This document shows, piece by piece, positions 1 to 10,336 of a stretch of DNA of 64,000 nt (position 1 is the stretch's first letter; the number at the start of each line of letters is the position of its first letter). Position numbers and translations under genes: made by a program. The notes under the pieces are model-generated. The model worked only from the letters and a program-made list of their open reading frames with translations, was not told the DNA's origin and did no database searches. The stretch comes from Aphrocallistes beatrix (taxonomy: Eukaryota; Porifera; Hexactinellida; Sceptrulophora; Aphrocallistidae). The stretch covers positions 2,790,001 through 2,854,000 of the forward strand of contig OY725491.1 in assembly GCA_963281255.1 (NCBI GenBank), read 5' to 3'.

Positions 1-640
1 CCACATGCCCAAAATCAGCTTTCTGTGCCTGGCAGTTCATATATATACATATATATGACACCAACCGCCGCTGGCGACTCTCTACAATTGTATTAAACAT
101 TTTATCATTTAATATTGCTAATCATTACCCGTTTTGAAAGATATTTGAATGAATATCTTAATCAAACGTTCTCTAACGACACTATATGTCTCCTACATAT
201 TATGTCGGAAAAAATGCCTTTTAGCTAAACGCAATATGACGATACTATATAATCGAATTGGATATTCTATCATTCTTATTTCATGCCGTTTCTAAAGACA
301 TTTGTTGCGACATTTCAGTCAAATAACCTGAACGGCCTTCTGAGCTTAGACGAAATGTCGACTCACAATAGAATTATGACGTCATTGTGAAATTTCAGTT
401 TTTCGAACATAAATCAGCCATTTTAGGTGATAGAAGGCTGAAAGTTTAATAGAATGTGTATATTAATATACCTCAAAAATGATAAAATTTTCATCAAAAA
501 TGCTGACTCATCACTGTTATGACGTCATCATTACGCAATCTTTAGAACCCTGACAAGGTTCTAAAAATGCTAGAAAAACAATACGGGCACATTTTTATAG
601 AAAAATAATTTCCCATGGGAAACTCAAAACCTTGCCCTCC
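1..640. repeat. Family A repeat fragments
   Basis: Two pieces of the dominant repeat of this window ('family A'). Bases 1-50 are the family's start read in reverse. Bases about 335-540 are its middle read forward, with the two TGACGTCA octamers at 377-384 and 520-527 that most copies carry. No coding potential is visible. The piece ends just left of the hAT insertion at 653. Confidence 0.75.
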
Positions 641-932
641 ATTGATGTAGATCAGGCGTGTCGAACTGGTGGCCCGCAGGTTGCTCAGAGGTAGCCCGCG
701 ACCCAGTTGCGAAAAAATATCTGGAATATGATATCAGTTTATTCAATTATCATTTATTAACGAAACCTAACTAGTTTTGATACATGTTAATGTGATTCAC
801 TTGTTATATTTTCATTGTTTTGCTAACACACTATAACATTCTCTAAGATCGTTAAATATAAATATAAGAATAATTGCTTGAATAATTCAGAAACATTTTG
901 TACCTCCTCATCCTTCAACACATTGGACACGA

Positions 933-1573
933 ATGGCTAATTTCCCGAGAGCCAAGAAACGAAAAGAGGATAGTCGTCATCTTCAAGTGGAATGGATCTT
1001 AAAGTATTTGTTTGTTGAATCATATGAGAAGCCTACTTGCCTGATCTACCAAGAGGTTTTGGGAGCGATGAAAGATTACAACCTGAAGCGGCACTATGAA
1101 TCATATCACACGGTCGAGTATGGACAATTGACTGGAAAGTTGAGGGACGAAGCAGTTGCCAAACTACGTGATGGTTTACTGAAGCAACAGGGTGTCTTTA
1201 GGAAACCTATTCAGGATACCCTTGCCGTTGTCAAAGCTAGTTATGTAATTTCGCGGAAATTGCCTAGTATTCAAGACCATTCTCTGATGGAGATTTTATA
1301 AAAGACTGTCTTAAAGATTCAGTGGCGATTCTTGTTCCCGACAAGAAGAACATTTTTGAGATGATTAGTCTTACCAGGAATACTGTGGCGTCGAGGATCG
1401 AGGACATGGGAAAAAACATTGCAGTGTAATTATCAGAAAAAGTAGCGAAGTTTGTCTTTTTCTTGCTTGCTTTCGATGAGAGTAATGATATTACAGACAC
1501 TGCTCAACTCCCCATTTTCATACGTGGGATAACCGACTTCTTTGAAATCCATGAAGATATTCTTGGACTAGCT
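933..1573 (+). pseudogene. hAT transposase N-terminal part (BED zinc finger), broken
   Basis: The first 122 codons match the start of GTF2IRD2/ZBED-type hAT proteins: a KRK-rich start, a W-x-L-K-Y segment, a C-L-I-x-Q-E finger segment, the N-L-K-R-H-Y zinc-ligand motif, then Q-L-T-G-K-L-R. Near 1260 the frame shifts. The continuation reads through F-S-D-G-x-F-I-K-x-C, P-D-K-K, R-I-E-D and A-F-D-E-S, the hAT segment with the first catalytic Asp, then a D-T-A-Q-L / I-R-G-I segment. A TAA near 1428 is in frame. The sequence is cut at 1580 by a TTAA-target insertion. Family assignment is confident; it is a relic. Confidence 0.88.
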
Positions 1574-1580
1574 GGCTTAA

Positions 1581-2985
1581 CGCTAGTGACCTCGAAGTTC
1601 TATTACGTTATATGGCTACTTTCCCAATCTTGAAATATAGCTTAAATCTTTATAGCTACTTTTCTTTCAGTTTGAAAAAGGCAAATTATAAGCATATCAG
1701 CTTACATATTTTAGAATCACGAAGGCAGTTATTTTTAAATTGCATTTTTCGCTTCCATCTTTATAATACAATTTCCATGAGGCGACTAATTCCCGAATAA
1801 TTTGAACCAATTGGGAAAATAATTCATAGTTCTAGCGATACAATGTATAATCCATCGGCTTTGAATAAAGAGCTTCTAAAAAGTATATTAGGAAGTTAGA
1901 GCGAGAGTCTACGACTTTCAGTTACAAATTAGGTTTTTCGAAAAATGCTACGTCATCACATAATATAAATCTAAAATTTAGCATTCCATAGAACGTTCTA
2001 CAGTTATTTTCAAAGAATCATATACATACTGTTATAAAAAGTACATTAGGAATTGAAAGCTAAGAATTTGGGCATATATTTCAAGAGGTAAATAGATATT
2101 TGCTTTTGGAAAATAAATAGGGGTTTTTGACCGAATCTGGGTGGTAAAAGGCCAGAACTTCCTAAATAATTATGAAAAGTGCTACAATTTTTATATACAC
2201 ATTATTTGCGATAATTGCAATGATTGTTTAGCATAATAACTACTTTGGATGCATATTCCATGATTAGATTCGCCATTTTCTGATATATTCAAAGTTCTCC
2301 ATAGAATTTGCATTACAATAAAATCAATGATAAGTCGAGAAATAGACATTTTTTGACAGAAAAATGTTTGAGGAACCTATATATATTATCATATATATTC
2401 TTTTATTTAAGATTATCATATATCATATACATCTTCAATAGTTTTTTAGATATGACATCGGCCTCTTTTGGGACCATAGAGAGCTATGATCCCCGAACTT
2501 TACCTATAATATGCGATATCTCACGAACAAATGGTCGGATCTGAACAGTCTTTTTTTAAAAATAATCAGAAATCTATTTTAGATACAATTGTCGCTAAAT
2601 ATCTGATATCACACTGACCATGTCCCGAGCAATATAGAAATGAACTCCTTTATAAAGATATTTTGATTGGATTTTATATGGCTTTTTCCTAAATCTTTGT
2701 GATTTATAATGTCTAAAGGGGCCAAAACAATTTTGAGGCCCATACCATTAAAAAAATATCATATAAGCAAGAAACGAATTGATAAATCCACCGAAAAACA
2801 ACCACCAATCATTTTCTAATTTTTGGTAGCATCAAACTTTAGGGGGGTTGCCTTATAAATATCAAAATAAATACCATTAAAATCGTATGATTAGATGGTA
2901 GACCACTCAGTGATACAATGGAATTGATAATAAAAATTTTTGCCATTTTCTTTACGTCAGGCAATGTTTTTCGAGGGCACTAGCG
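1581..2985 (-). mobile_element. TTAA-target element (piggyBac-like, family D), non-autonomous
   Basis: Flanked by TTAA at 1577-1580 and 2986-2989, the duplication made by piggyBac-type elements. The terminal inverted repeat is CGCTAGTGACCTCG on the left against the reverse complement of CGAGGGCACTAGCG on the right (13 of 14 match). About 1.4 kb with no open frame of note. The interior from about 1788 is the reverse complement of the interior of the TTAA element at 35057-36942. Inserted in the hAT transposase of the surrounding element, so it is younger than that hAT copy. Confidence 0.85.
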
Positions 2986-2994
2986 TTAAACTAG

Positions 2995-3319
2995 AGATTT
3001 TGGACTCAGAGTCGCTTAAGTCTCAATGGTTCATTCAAAGAACTTAGAAGGATTTTACAGGCTACTTTATACAATGAATAAAGACCAGTTTCAAAAAATA
3101 ATGGAAAATGCATATTTTTGTGCCGTGCAGTTTGGCAGTACGAACGCCTGCGAGCAGTGCTGTTCTTTGGTGAAAATAACAAAGTCGAAACATCGATCAC
3201 GACTTACAGATGGTCATCTAGATTCCTCCCTCCGACTAGCGATTTCCCCCATCACACCAAATCTAGTTGAGCTCGTGAAAGAGAAACGCTGCCAAATAAA
3301 TACAAAAGTGAAAAGTTGA
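2995..3319 (+). pseudogene. hAT transposase C-terminal dimerisation domain, fragment
   Basis: A short frame ending at 3319 contains the C-terminal hAT signature of this family: F-Y-x-L, Q-F-G-S-T-x-x-C-E-Q, then K-S-K-x-R-S-R-L-T-D-x-H-L, an L-R-L-A segment and a final K-x-K-R-C-Q. It is the 3' part of the transposase whose 5' part lies at 933-1573. The two parts are separated by the TTAA insertion and by a deletion of the catalytic centre. Confidence 0.88.
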
Positions 3320-3740
3320 TTTATTAGCTTGATAATTGAATTAATCAGTAGTTAAATTTTTTCATCTCTATCATGGCCCGGGGAAGAGTTGAGGGTATGA
3401 AATTGGCCCACTATCCGATTCGAGTTTGACACACCTGATGTAGATCCATATATGGTATTCAATTGCTTTATGCAAGGCATGATATAACATTTATTTGTAT
3501 TTACTAATAGTTCTAAATGGTAAAACCACTCTCTGCGAGGCAATATTGGCGCACTAATGTGTCGTTTAATTACTAATTCGCACAACCATCCTCATTTCTG
3601 GTTATATACCTCCTTTCCTTTATTTTTTATAACTGTATCAATCTTACTAGATTGTCCCTATTATTTCCATACTTCCCAAAATATGTAATGTTTATATGAT
3701 CTTTTTGATATTCTCTTTTAGCCTTATTTTTCGTGTCTAG

Positions 3741-4166
3741 ATGGATGTTATTAATAGAAATAGCCTGATTCATAATCAATTTCAAAATTCTCATGTGCTT
3801 ATTATATTTTGTAGCACATGTTCAAATGTATTATCAAAAAGAGGTTTGTTTTGTTCTGAAGTATATCGATATTTACCACAAAATTATTTGTATTCAACAG
3901 ATCTTCCAATAATTTCGTCAATTAACTTATTAAGCGAGAAGATTTCTGCTTCTCTATGCAGTTGCATTTTTTGTAACTTCGCATGTAATATATGTGGAGC
4001 ATGCATTGGACTACAGGTCGACAAACCGTGTACTAATTGCATTTTATTTACTTATAAATTTGGGCATTATTTTTTTTTTGATTTCAGTGCTATTTATACT
4101 CAAATACGCTCGGAGGAGAAAGATGTATTCTGGAGGAATATTTGCAACCTTTCCGAAGATATATAG
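3741..4166 (+). CDS. FAM72: FAM72-like protein, intronless, apparently intact
   Basis: A single open frame of 141 codons, against about 149 aa for human FAM72A. Seen in order: a hydrophobic segment leading to a C-x2-C pair (C24, C27) followed by V-L-S-x-R-G; Y-S-T-D-L-P at 51-56, matching the family's F-S-T-D-I-P; a Cys cluster (C73, C75, C78, C82, C85); P-C-x2-C at 96-100; then G-H-Y at 108-110 and a x-A-I-Y segment. These align without gaps through the most conserved part. The start is the ATG right after an in-frame TAG, and the N-terminal length fits the family. In mammals FAM72A binds the uracil glycosylase UNG2 and promotes its loss; the role here is inferred only by homology. No transposon ends flank it, so I take it as a host gene. 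A T-rich tract with AG near 4070-4087 looks like a splice acceptor, but the protein aligns straight across it. Confidence 0.85.
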   Translation: MDVINRNSLIHNQFQNSHVLIIFCSTCSNVLSKRGLFCSEVYRYLPQNYLYSTDLPIISSINLLSEKISASLCSCIFCNFACNICGACIGLQVDKPCTNCILFTYKFGHYFFFDFSAIYTQIRSEEKDVFWRNICNLSEDI

Positions 4167-4581
4167 TATTCCTACTTTATTCTTCAATTCTCTCATTTGA
4201 ATTTATATATAAAACGATGTGAATTTTTATTAGAATGTATATTTATATTAAATATCATTCTAATGAAACCTAGGTTTATTATTTGATAATTATTCTTTGT
4301 ACAGTACATGCTTGTACAAAAGTTATGGCTGTAGTGTAATATCCCATGATTACATTATCATTCGCCTTAAATGCCAAGATAATACGTGACTACTTTTCTC
4401 CACCTCAAAGGCCTCCTTGGCTCCCTCATCATATTTCCATAACGTAAATAGTGAATATTTAATATTAAATTCATCCTTTGATTTTGACCATTTTGATATT
4501 TGAAAAGTTTAAAGTAATATATTTTATTGCACAAAAATATTACACAAATTAGATCAAATAATGCATTATAAGTTTATTATA
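4167..4581. other. Intergenic, nothing recognised
   Basis: AT-rich sequence after the FAM72-like gene. No frame, repeat end or RNA gene seen. No clear AATAAA polyadenylation signal directly after the stop. Confidence 0.5.
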
Positions 4582-4995
4582 CAGTTGAACTTGAATAAAA
4601 CGTACTCTGCTTAAGACGTACACTCGATTAATACGTACTTTTCTCCAATAACGGCTTTTCCCCCATCTAATACGTTATAAATGATTCGGATAAGACGTAC
4701 TACATTTATGTTCCCAAATAACAAATTGCATTAATTTCAATTCAATTAGTACGTAATCTCAAAGACCATATTACCAATTTACATTTAAACAATTATTTTA
4801 TCTTTTATAATAAGCAATGCGCGTATTATTCTGTTTAGTACGTACTTGAACAGGACATACACCCGGTTAAGACGTACCCAAGAATATTTCTATAACAAAT
4901 ATTTAGCTACCAGTTTCTGCAGTTTGATTTATATTATTATTTCTTTTTAGTACGTACTCTTTCAAAACTGATTTCGGATAAGACGTACCACATTT
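4582..4995. repeat. Degenerate pogo-type miniature repeat rich in ACGTAC
   Basis: Starts after a TA with CAGTTGAACTTGAAT, a pogo/Tigger-like terminus. It then repeats variants of 'taagACGTAC' and 'agtACGTAC' about eight times in both orientations. Related short elements with clean ends are at 31076-31262 and, in part, near 23824-23880. The right end is not clear. Confidence 0.55.
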
Positions 4996-5050
4996 ACAGT
5001 CCAAACCGTTTTTTTCTAACCATTTCTTTTCAGATAAGAATAGTTAGAAA

Positions 5051-5178
5051 AACCGATGGTTAGAATAAACCTAGTTAGATAAAACCGATAGTTAGAATAA
5101 ACCTAGTTAGATAAAACCGATAGTTCGAATAAACCTAGTTAGATAAAACCGATGGTTTGAATAAACCGAGTTAGAAAA
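5051..5178. repeat. 32-bp tandem repeat, four units
   Basis: Four consecutive units of about 32 bp beginning AACCGATGGTTAGAATAAAC, with one to three changes per unit. It is the subterminal array of the pogo-type element around it. Confidence 0.85.
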
Positions 5179-5188
5179 ATCGATCCTT

Positions 5189-5990
5189 ACTATTAAAACT
5201 CGTAATCTATATATATACAGTCGAACCTGCTATCTGCTCGGGTGGTGCAGTTGTTAGGGCGTTTGAACACCAAGACTTAGGTCACGGGTTCTAACCTCGC
5301 CCTAGTCATTTGCATTTTTCTCTCAATTACATTGCTTGGGTAATGTAATCTGAGCCTACACTCTTGCAGAACCTTAGTGAGCTGAAAGCACTAAGGATGT
5401 CATCTCGCTAAAGGTAAAGTTAGGTACTATCTTTCTTGCCTACTGATAGCCGAGTTTTCTCGATAAACATGCTATCATATACATACACACATGCTGCATA
5501 CACCTCAGCCAGCAACTATCAGTAGGTTTAGCACCTCACCCAGATTGTGAACCCCCTAAGAACATATTAGCATGGATTCCGGGGGTATATAAATCTATAA
5601 ACCTTTTACTTTTTAAACTTTCACCCGTTTGTATTCCCTTACTGAAATATTCACTCATCATGGATTATGACGTCGTTGTCACCTTTTTTATGATTAGAAT
5701 TTCAGTTTTACGACCATACCTCAGCCATTTTAGGTGATCACATATGACACAACTATCATCAAAAATGATGACTCATCACCCTGTTATGACGTCATTATTA
5801 CATCAAAATTTAAAATATTGACAAATTTTGTGATTTTTCTGCGATATCGATTATTACAGTAGGACAGACGTATTTAGAGATGTTATTTCCTTTATATTTA
5901 ATCAATGTAACCCCAGGCGCCCAAAAAGTGTGCGCCAGCCCCGCAGCGCGCAAGTAAGCGAACCGCGGTTGTAGTACCGATGAAAAATGC
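5189..5990 (+). repeat. Family A copy interrupted by a SINE
   Basis: Begins with the family A outer terminus ATCCTTACTATTAAAACTCG and a TA tract at 5206-5218. A 16-bp pogo-type fragment and the SINE follow. The core resumes near 5640 with TGACGTCA at 5787-5794 and ends in the GC-rich tail at about 5910-5975 (GCGCAGCG-type hairpin sequence). Confidence 0.75.
5233..5605 (+). mobile_element. tRNA-derived SINE
   Basis: The head has an A-box-like TGGTGCAGTTG at 5242-5252 and a B-box-like GGGTTCTAACC at 5286-5296, spaced as in a tRNA promoter. About 300 bp of unrelated body follows, ending near a CCGGGGGTATATAAATC segment. No clover-leaf tRNA can be completed 3' of the B box, so it is a SINE rather than a tRNA gene. 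It sits in a pogo-type fragment inside a family A copy. The 3' limit is uncertain, with no clear poly(A) or short repeat tail. Confidence 0.7.
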
Positions 5991-6253
5991 ATTCAATTTG
6001 GAATTTCTTACATCATAAAAGTTCGAACAAACTGATAAGTTAGAATAATCCGAGTTAGAAAAAACTGATGAAAATTAATTATGATAACGAATTGAATAAT
6101 ACATATGTGCATTAAAAATTCGTTTGAAAAAAACCCGGTGTTAGAAAAACCCAGTTTCGACTCTACATACGTTTCACCAAGTTATCATATTACACCCGGT
6201 GCATATATTTCATACGTATTGTGTATATTTATGCCCACAAATTTACATTATTA

Positions 6254-6435
6254 CAGTCAGGGTCGCTTATTGTGAACCACCAAGGGACTAAATAATATGT
6301 TCATAATAGAGATACTTCATATTAAGCAAACTTGATTCAATACAAATCCTATCTAAAAATGAAATTGGGACCAGGAGCTTAGTTCATAAAAATGAATGTT
6401 CATATTAAGCAGGTTCATAATACGCGACCCTGACT
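6254..6435. mobile_element. Miniature pogo/Tigger-like element
   Basis: About 180 bp with inverted ends: CAGTCAGGGTCGCTTATTG at the left and the reverse complement of a GCGACCCTGACT end at the right, each next to TA. A second inner pair around 'gttcatattaagca' is also inverted. Non-coding. Confidence 0.7.
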
Positions 6436-6482
6436 ATTAGGTTTTAACTCCATTTATATGTAATTAGCGACTATACATTGAG

Positions 6483-7740
6483 ATGGCGACAAATAATTCC
6501 TCAAAGAAGAGCCCGAGTGCCCGAGTGAAGATCGAAATTATCTCTAACATTGAGAAGGTAGAAAAACAAGCGACAATATGCAAGAGATTGGGGTTAGCAA
6601 AACTACTGTTAGTTCTGTTTGGAAAAATAGGGAGTGATTGAAACGATCATTTGCTTCATCAAAATTTCAGTCTGATTGTAAACGGTTTCGATCCTCCCAA
6701 TTCTCTGAAATAGATGCTGCACTTCTGGAACTGTTCAAGCAGGCAAGAAATTATAATATACATATTAGTGCAAAGTTGCTGGCGGAGAAAGCTCAGATAT
6801 TTGCCACTGCCATGAATTTGTCATCATTCATACCAACTACAGGGTTTATCGATAGGTGGAAGAGACGACACGCTATCGCGATGAAACAGATTTCTGGAGA
6901 ATCAAATTTTGTATCAGACAGTGATACTCGCCTCTGGTTAGATTTAACATTACCAGAACTTTTCTTTCTCAATATAAACCAGAGGATGTGTTTAATGCTG
7001 ATGAGACGGGATTATTTTATACATTACGGCCGGATAGGACATTGACTTTTAAAGGAGAGAAATGTGTGGGTAGAAAAAACAAAAGGACTAACTGTATTGG
7101 TTGAAGCTAGTATGACCGGTAATAAAATACCACTGCTTGTATTTAGGAAATCAAAACATCCTCACTGTTTCGCTGGACTATGATCGTTACCCTTAGACTA
7201 CTTTGCGAATTCAAAGGCATGGATGACGAGTGATATTTTCGAAGGATGGCTGAAAAATAGAGTAAAAACTGAAAGGTGAAAGGCGTTCAGTTCTCCATGT
7301 TGTAGATAATTGTCCCGCACACCCACGTGGTCTGATAGACTCGTAGAACATATAGGAATCAAGTTTTACCACCCAATACAACAGCAAAACTTCAACCTTG
7401 CGATCAAGGGATAATTCGCTCCCTGAAATCACATTACCGTCAGCTATTTAGTGAGACGATTATTATTTTCAATGGATGTTGGAATATAACTGAAAATATC
7501 TGTACTTGAAGCTATGCAGTGGCCCAAACTTGCGTGGGATAGAGTCACGCTTGACACTATTCAAAATAGCTTTTCTAATTGTAAATTTCAAGTTACCACT
7601 ACCTGAATGATCCAGATTATGTCAATACTTGTGATGATGAGAATACAGAACTGGATATTCTGTTTGGACAGTGCAAGTTACATGATATTATCGTTGAGAG
7701 CAGGGTTTCATCCAGCTTTCCAAGGTCATGCGCCTAAATG
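6483..7740 (+). pseudogene. pogo/Tigger transposase relic
   Basis: Starts M-A-T-N-N and runs into a helix-turn-helix (K-T-T-V-S-S-V-W after a frameshift near 6597). A TGA at about 6636 is followed by a CENP-B-type second DNA-binding segment (A-x-L-L-A-E-K-A, F-x-x-S-x-G-F-I-D-R-W-K-R-R). The DDE part begins at about 6985 with N-A-D-E-T-G-L-F. Later pieces in other frames include D-N-C-P-A-H-P and P-x-x-T-x-x-L-Q-P-C-D-Q-G-I-I (about 7300-7420), the standard Tigger motifs. At least four frameshifts or stops. Confidence 0.85.
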
Positions 7741-7844
7741 GACGCGTCACCATTTTTCTACGCGCCTATCCTCAAAAATCATAGCATTAACTTCGATTAT
7801 TAAGATAAATATAGCAGTAGATGAGTAAATCTAAAGAAAATAAA

Positions 7845-8470
7845 TGACTTTTTTAATGGAATTTTGCAACATTCCAGCGTTGCTATTGAACTCATTTTGG
7901 CCAGTTGGGGTCATCTTGAAAACTACAAGACAGCAAGAGACATTCAAATTTCCCATTTTATAGTGAATAGACTTCTTATTAACCCTCGCTTGCCACAAGA
8001 ATGTGTTGCGTCATTTCCGGTTTAAGCCATTTTCAATGGGGAAGCCATAACATTTTGGGGTATTTACTATAAATAGGAAATACCCCGAGCCATCCGGGGG
8101 TTTTAAGCAATAATATAATTTCTACTTCACAATTCAATGGTTTAGGTGATATTCGACAAATTACCAATGTGACCAACATGATAAATCGTCTAATAACTTC
8201 TAAACCATTGCATTTAGATGTGGATATTATAATAGGAGCTTAATAGGAAGTAGTATCCTATTGGCTATCAAATAAAATCAAATTTGAAATGCCTAGTTAT
8301 TGTGGTTTTTAAGATATGTCTCCAACCGTCCCAAATGCTTTTCCATAGCAAAACTGGAATGTAGCAACATTATGAACAAATTCCAAATTTCAACCCATTC
8401 ACAACTCAGTTCTATACGAAAACCTTTTCTTAAAAACAATCAAAAGTGATTAGTTCATTGTAAAAAGCAA
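7845..8470. repeat. Family B palindromic element, truncated
   Basis: Decayed interior of the ~1-kb palindromic family B (full copy at 28524-29552), recognised by 'ggaatgt..cattccagtgttgctatgga'-type arms at both sides. Terminal repeats are lost. It carries a 120-bp insertion at 7983-8102. Confidence 0.65.
7983..8102. mobile_element. Small TTAA-flanked insertion
   Basis: Family B copies read straight from 'ttcctattaa' to 'ataatacaatttct' at this point; here 120 bp intervene. TTAA lies at 7979-7982 and 8103-8106. The left end starts CCC, as piggyBac termini do; the right end has GGGGGTT. The inverted match of the ends is poor, so the class is inferred mainly from the TTAA duplication and the empty-site comparison. 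Confidence 0.5.
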
Positions 8471-8877
8471 GTATTTACGAAATTGAATAGTAAGTAAACT
8501 AGGTGACAGTAGAGTAAAATTATTTTTGTAGTCACTGGACATCCTAGTCAACCAGCATTTGGCTAGTCATTTGAACTGCATGAGTCTCCCACTGATCCGA
8601 AAACCCTTCGCCTGGGGGGAGAAGCGTGTCTAATAGTACACTATACTTTTATGTTCAGAATAAATAATATTTAGTAGAAGCATATGAATGAGCAAATTAA
8701 TTGCTTAAGGGTTCTAAAAGAGTAATTATTTTCTATGATCCTAATTATAATTGGACGCTGCTTTCTTTGGTTTATCCGAGACAATAATACTCGGGATGTA
8801 GGAATAGCAAGGAATATGATCAAAAAAATAGTTTAGCACATGAGAATTGATGGTATCGTTGGGATTGATTTTTTTAC
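8471..8877. other. Nothing recognised
   Basis: AT-rich sequence. An open stretch on the minus strand (8741-9022) overlaps the foldback element to its right and has no family motif. Confidence 0.4.
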
Positions 8878-9232
8878 CCTGATAATTCGCTACAGACACT
8901 TCGCTACAGGACAGTTCACTACACGGACTAGAATTGATAGGAGAGTGAGAGTGGGCATTTTGGAGAGTATTTTGTATAAGAACAATGAGAAAGTGGGCAT
9001 TTTGAGTTTGAAATAATATCAAATGGCACGCGAGAGTGGTATTTATATTTCGTGAGGGGGTGGGTGATTATCATTTATTATTTGTCAGACTGAATGGGAG
9101 AATGAAAGTGAGGATTCAATAATTTTATTCAAAGAAATATCAGCAACGAAACTTCCGTCAGTTACATTACATTTTATATTAAAAGTGTCCGTGTAGCGAA
9201 GTGCCTGTAACGAACTGTCCGTATCCCATTTT
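8878..9232. mobile_element. Small foldback element
   Basis: About 40 bp at the left (TTCGCTACAGACACTTCGCT region, ending CACTACACGGAC at about 8929) is inverted at the right (GTCCGTGTAGCGAAGTG at 9187-9203, to about 9230). Spacing is about 260 bp. No clear target duplication and no coding. Confidence 0.6.
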
Positions 9233-9270
9233 GACTCTATAACTAGTTAGGTTATTCTGTTTTTATAAGT

Positions 9271-9640
9271 AACGAATTGATTGAAGAAATTACCAAGTAC
9301 AGAATGCTGATTGTGGCATGTTGGAGAACTTAGTGGAGCCATAGCCACACTAATTTCTGGCCTCAGACTAAAATGTCGACTCATCATGAAATAATGACGT
9401 CATTGTCACCTTTTTATATGATTAGAAATTTCAGTTTTTGACTATAACTCGACTATAACTTGCCATTTTGAATGTTTCAAATCCTAAATTTTAATAGTAT
9501 GTGTATATTAATTAAACACCCCAAATATAATACAATTATCATCAAAAAGTGATTACTCATCACTATTTTATGATGTTATCAATATGCATCAAAAATTTAC
9601 AAATTTAGTGTTTTTTTCGCGTGAGATCAATTATTACAGT
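9271..9640 (+). repeat. Family A copy, 5' and middle part
   Basis: Starts with AACGAATTGATTGAAGAAA and runs through the conserved middle with TGACGTCA at 9395-9402 to the 'atcaattattacagta' region. The GC-rich tail is missing. Confidence 0.75.
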
Positions 9641-9889
9641 AACAAGGTTCGCCCATGTTATCGAAAATATTTGGAAGTATTGAATCTATATAAAGTAAAC
9701 GATACTCTCAAAATTACTTCGTTTTCTCTTCTTGGAATCAAGAATTTTGCACGCTGCAGTAAATCATCCTTGAAAGGAAGGTGTGTCATCGCGTACTCAC
9801 ATGCTGTAACAAAAAAAGCTCCAAGATCCCTTTCTAATAATATTTTCTTCTCGGGGTAATATTATCATGTTTCTAATAGTACACAAATA

Positions 9890-10195
9890 TTTAGAAGAAA
9901 GGCCAATAAAACCCAATCAAACTTGCTCTATAAGGGAGTTCATCTCGATAAAATTCGAAAAAGAGCCATTTTGATATCAGATATTTAGCGACAATTATAT
10001 CAGAAATAAAATTCTGATCATTTAAAAAAATGTTTGTTCAAATTCCACCTTTTGTTCTTAATTTATCGCTTATTATAGGTAAAATAATATCTCTCTTTAG
10101 TCTTGAATGAATGGATATACTTGTAGTATTTGTGTAATATATAGGTTCCTCAAACATCCCTTTGTCGAAAAATAAATATTTCGCAACTTATCATT
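9890..10195 (+). repeat. Family D (TTAA element) interior fragment
   Basis: Matches the interior of the 35057-36942 element at about 35390-35710 in the same orientation, including 'aggttcctcaaacatc'. The next 50 bp (10200-10250) look like a separate Tigger-type end (TCGATATAACGGGAGTTGAC). Confidence 0.6.
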
Positions 10196-10336
10196 TACTA
10201 GCGAGTATTTCGATATATCCGTGTTCGATATAACGGGAGTTGACTGTAGAATATTTATAATCAATTAATCACTCCTAATGTTTTCGATTTTTCAAGAAGT
10301 GCTATTCTGTGCCACATATGTACATTTTAACCACTA

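Larger units (their letters stand above)
653..3437 (+). mobile_element. hAT transposon, GTF2IRD2/ZBED-like type, non-functional
   Basis: Ends are CAGGCGTGTCGAACT on the left and the reverse complement of CAGGTGTGTCAAACT on the right, the CAGNGGTGTC-type inverted repeats of Charlie-like hAT elements. The flanks 645-652 and 3438-3445 are both ATGTAGAT, a perfect 8-bp target duplication, which is the hAT signature. Inside are an N-terminal BED-type zinc-finger part (933-1573), a nested TTAA-target element (1581-2985) and the C-terminal hAT dimerisation part (2995-3319). The centre of the transposase is missing, so the copy cannot act on its own. Confidence 0.92.
4997..6163. mobile_element. pogo-type miniature element, split by later insertions
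   Basis: The left end CAGTCCAAACCG followed by TTTTTTCTAAC, after a TA, pairs with the right end near 6130-6163, whose reverse complement reads GAGTCGAAACTGGG followed by TTTTTCTAAC, before a TA. Next to the left end is a 32-bp tandem repeat (5051-5178); decayed units of the same motif occur at 6020-6060. A family A copy sits in the middle (about 5189-5990) and itself carries a SINE, so this is a three-layer nest. Confidence 0.6.

Noticed and set aside
4070-4090. A splice acceptor inside the FAM72-like frame (T-rich run then CAG)
   Set aside because: Family alignment continues without a gap across it, so no intron is needed.
5051-5178. CRISPR-like regular repeats
   Set aside because: The 32-bp units are contiguous without spacers, in a eukaryotic transposon.
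5233-5310. A functional tRNA gene
   Set aside because: A- and B-box-like sequences are present but no acceptor stem or anticodon arm closes; a SINE head explains it.
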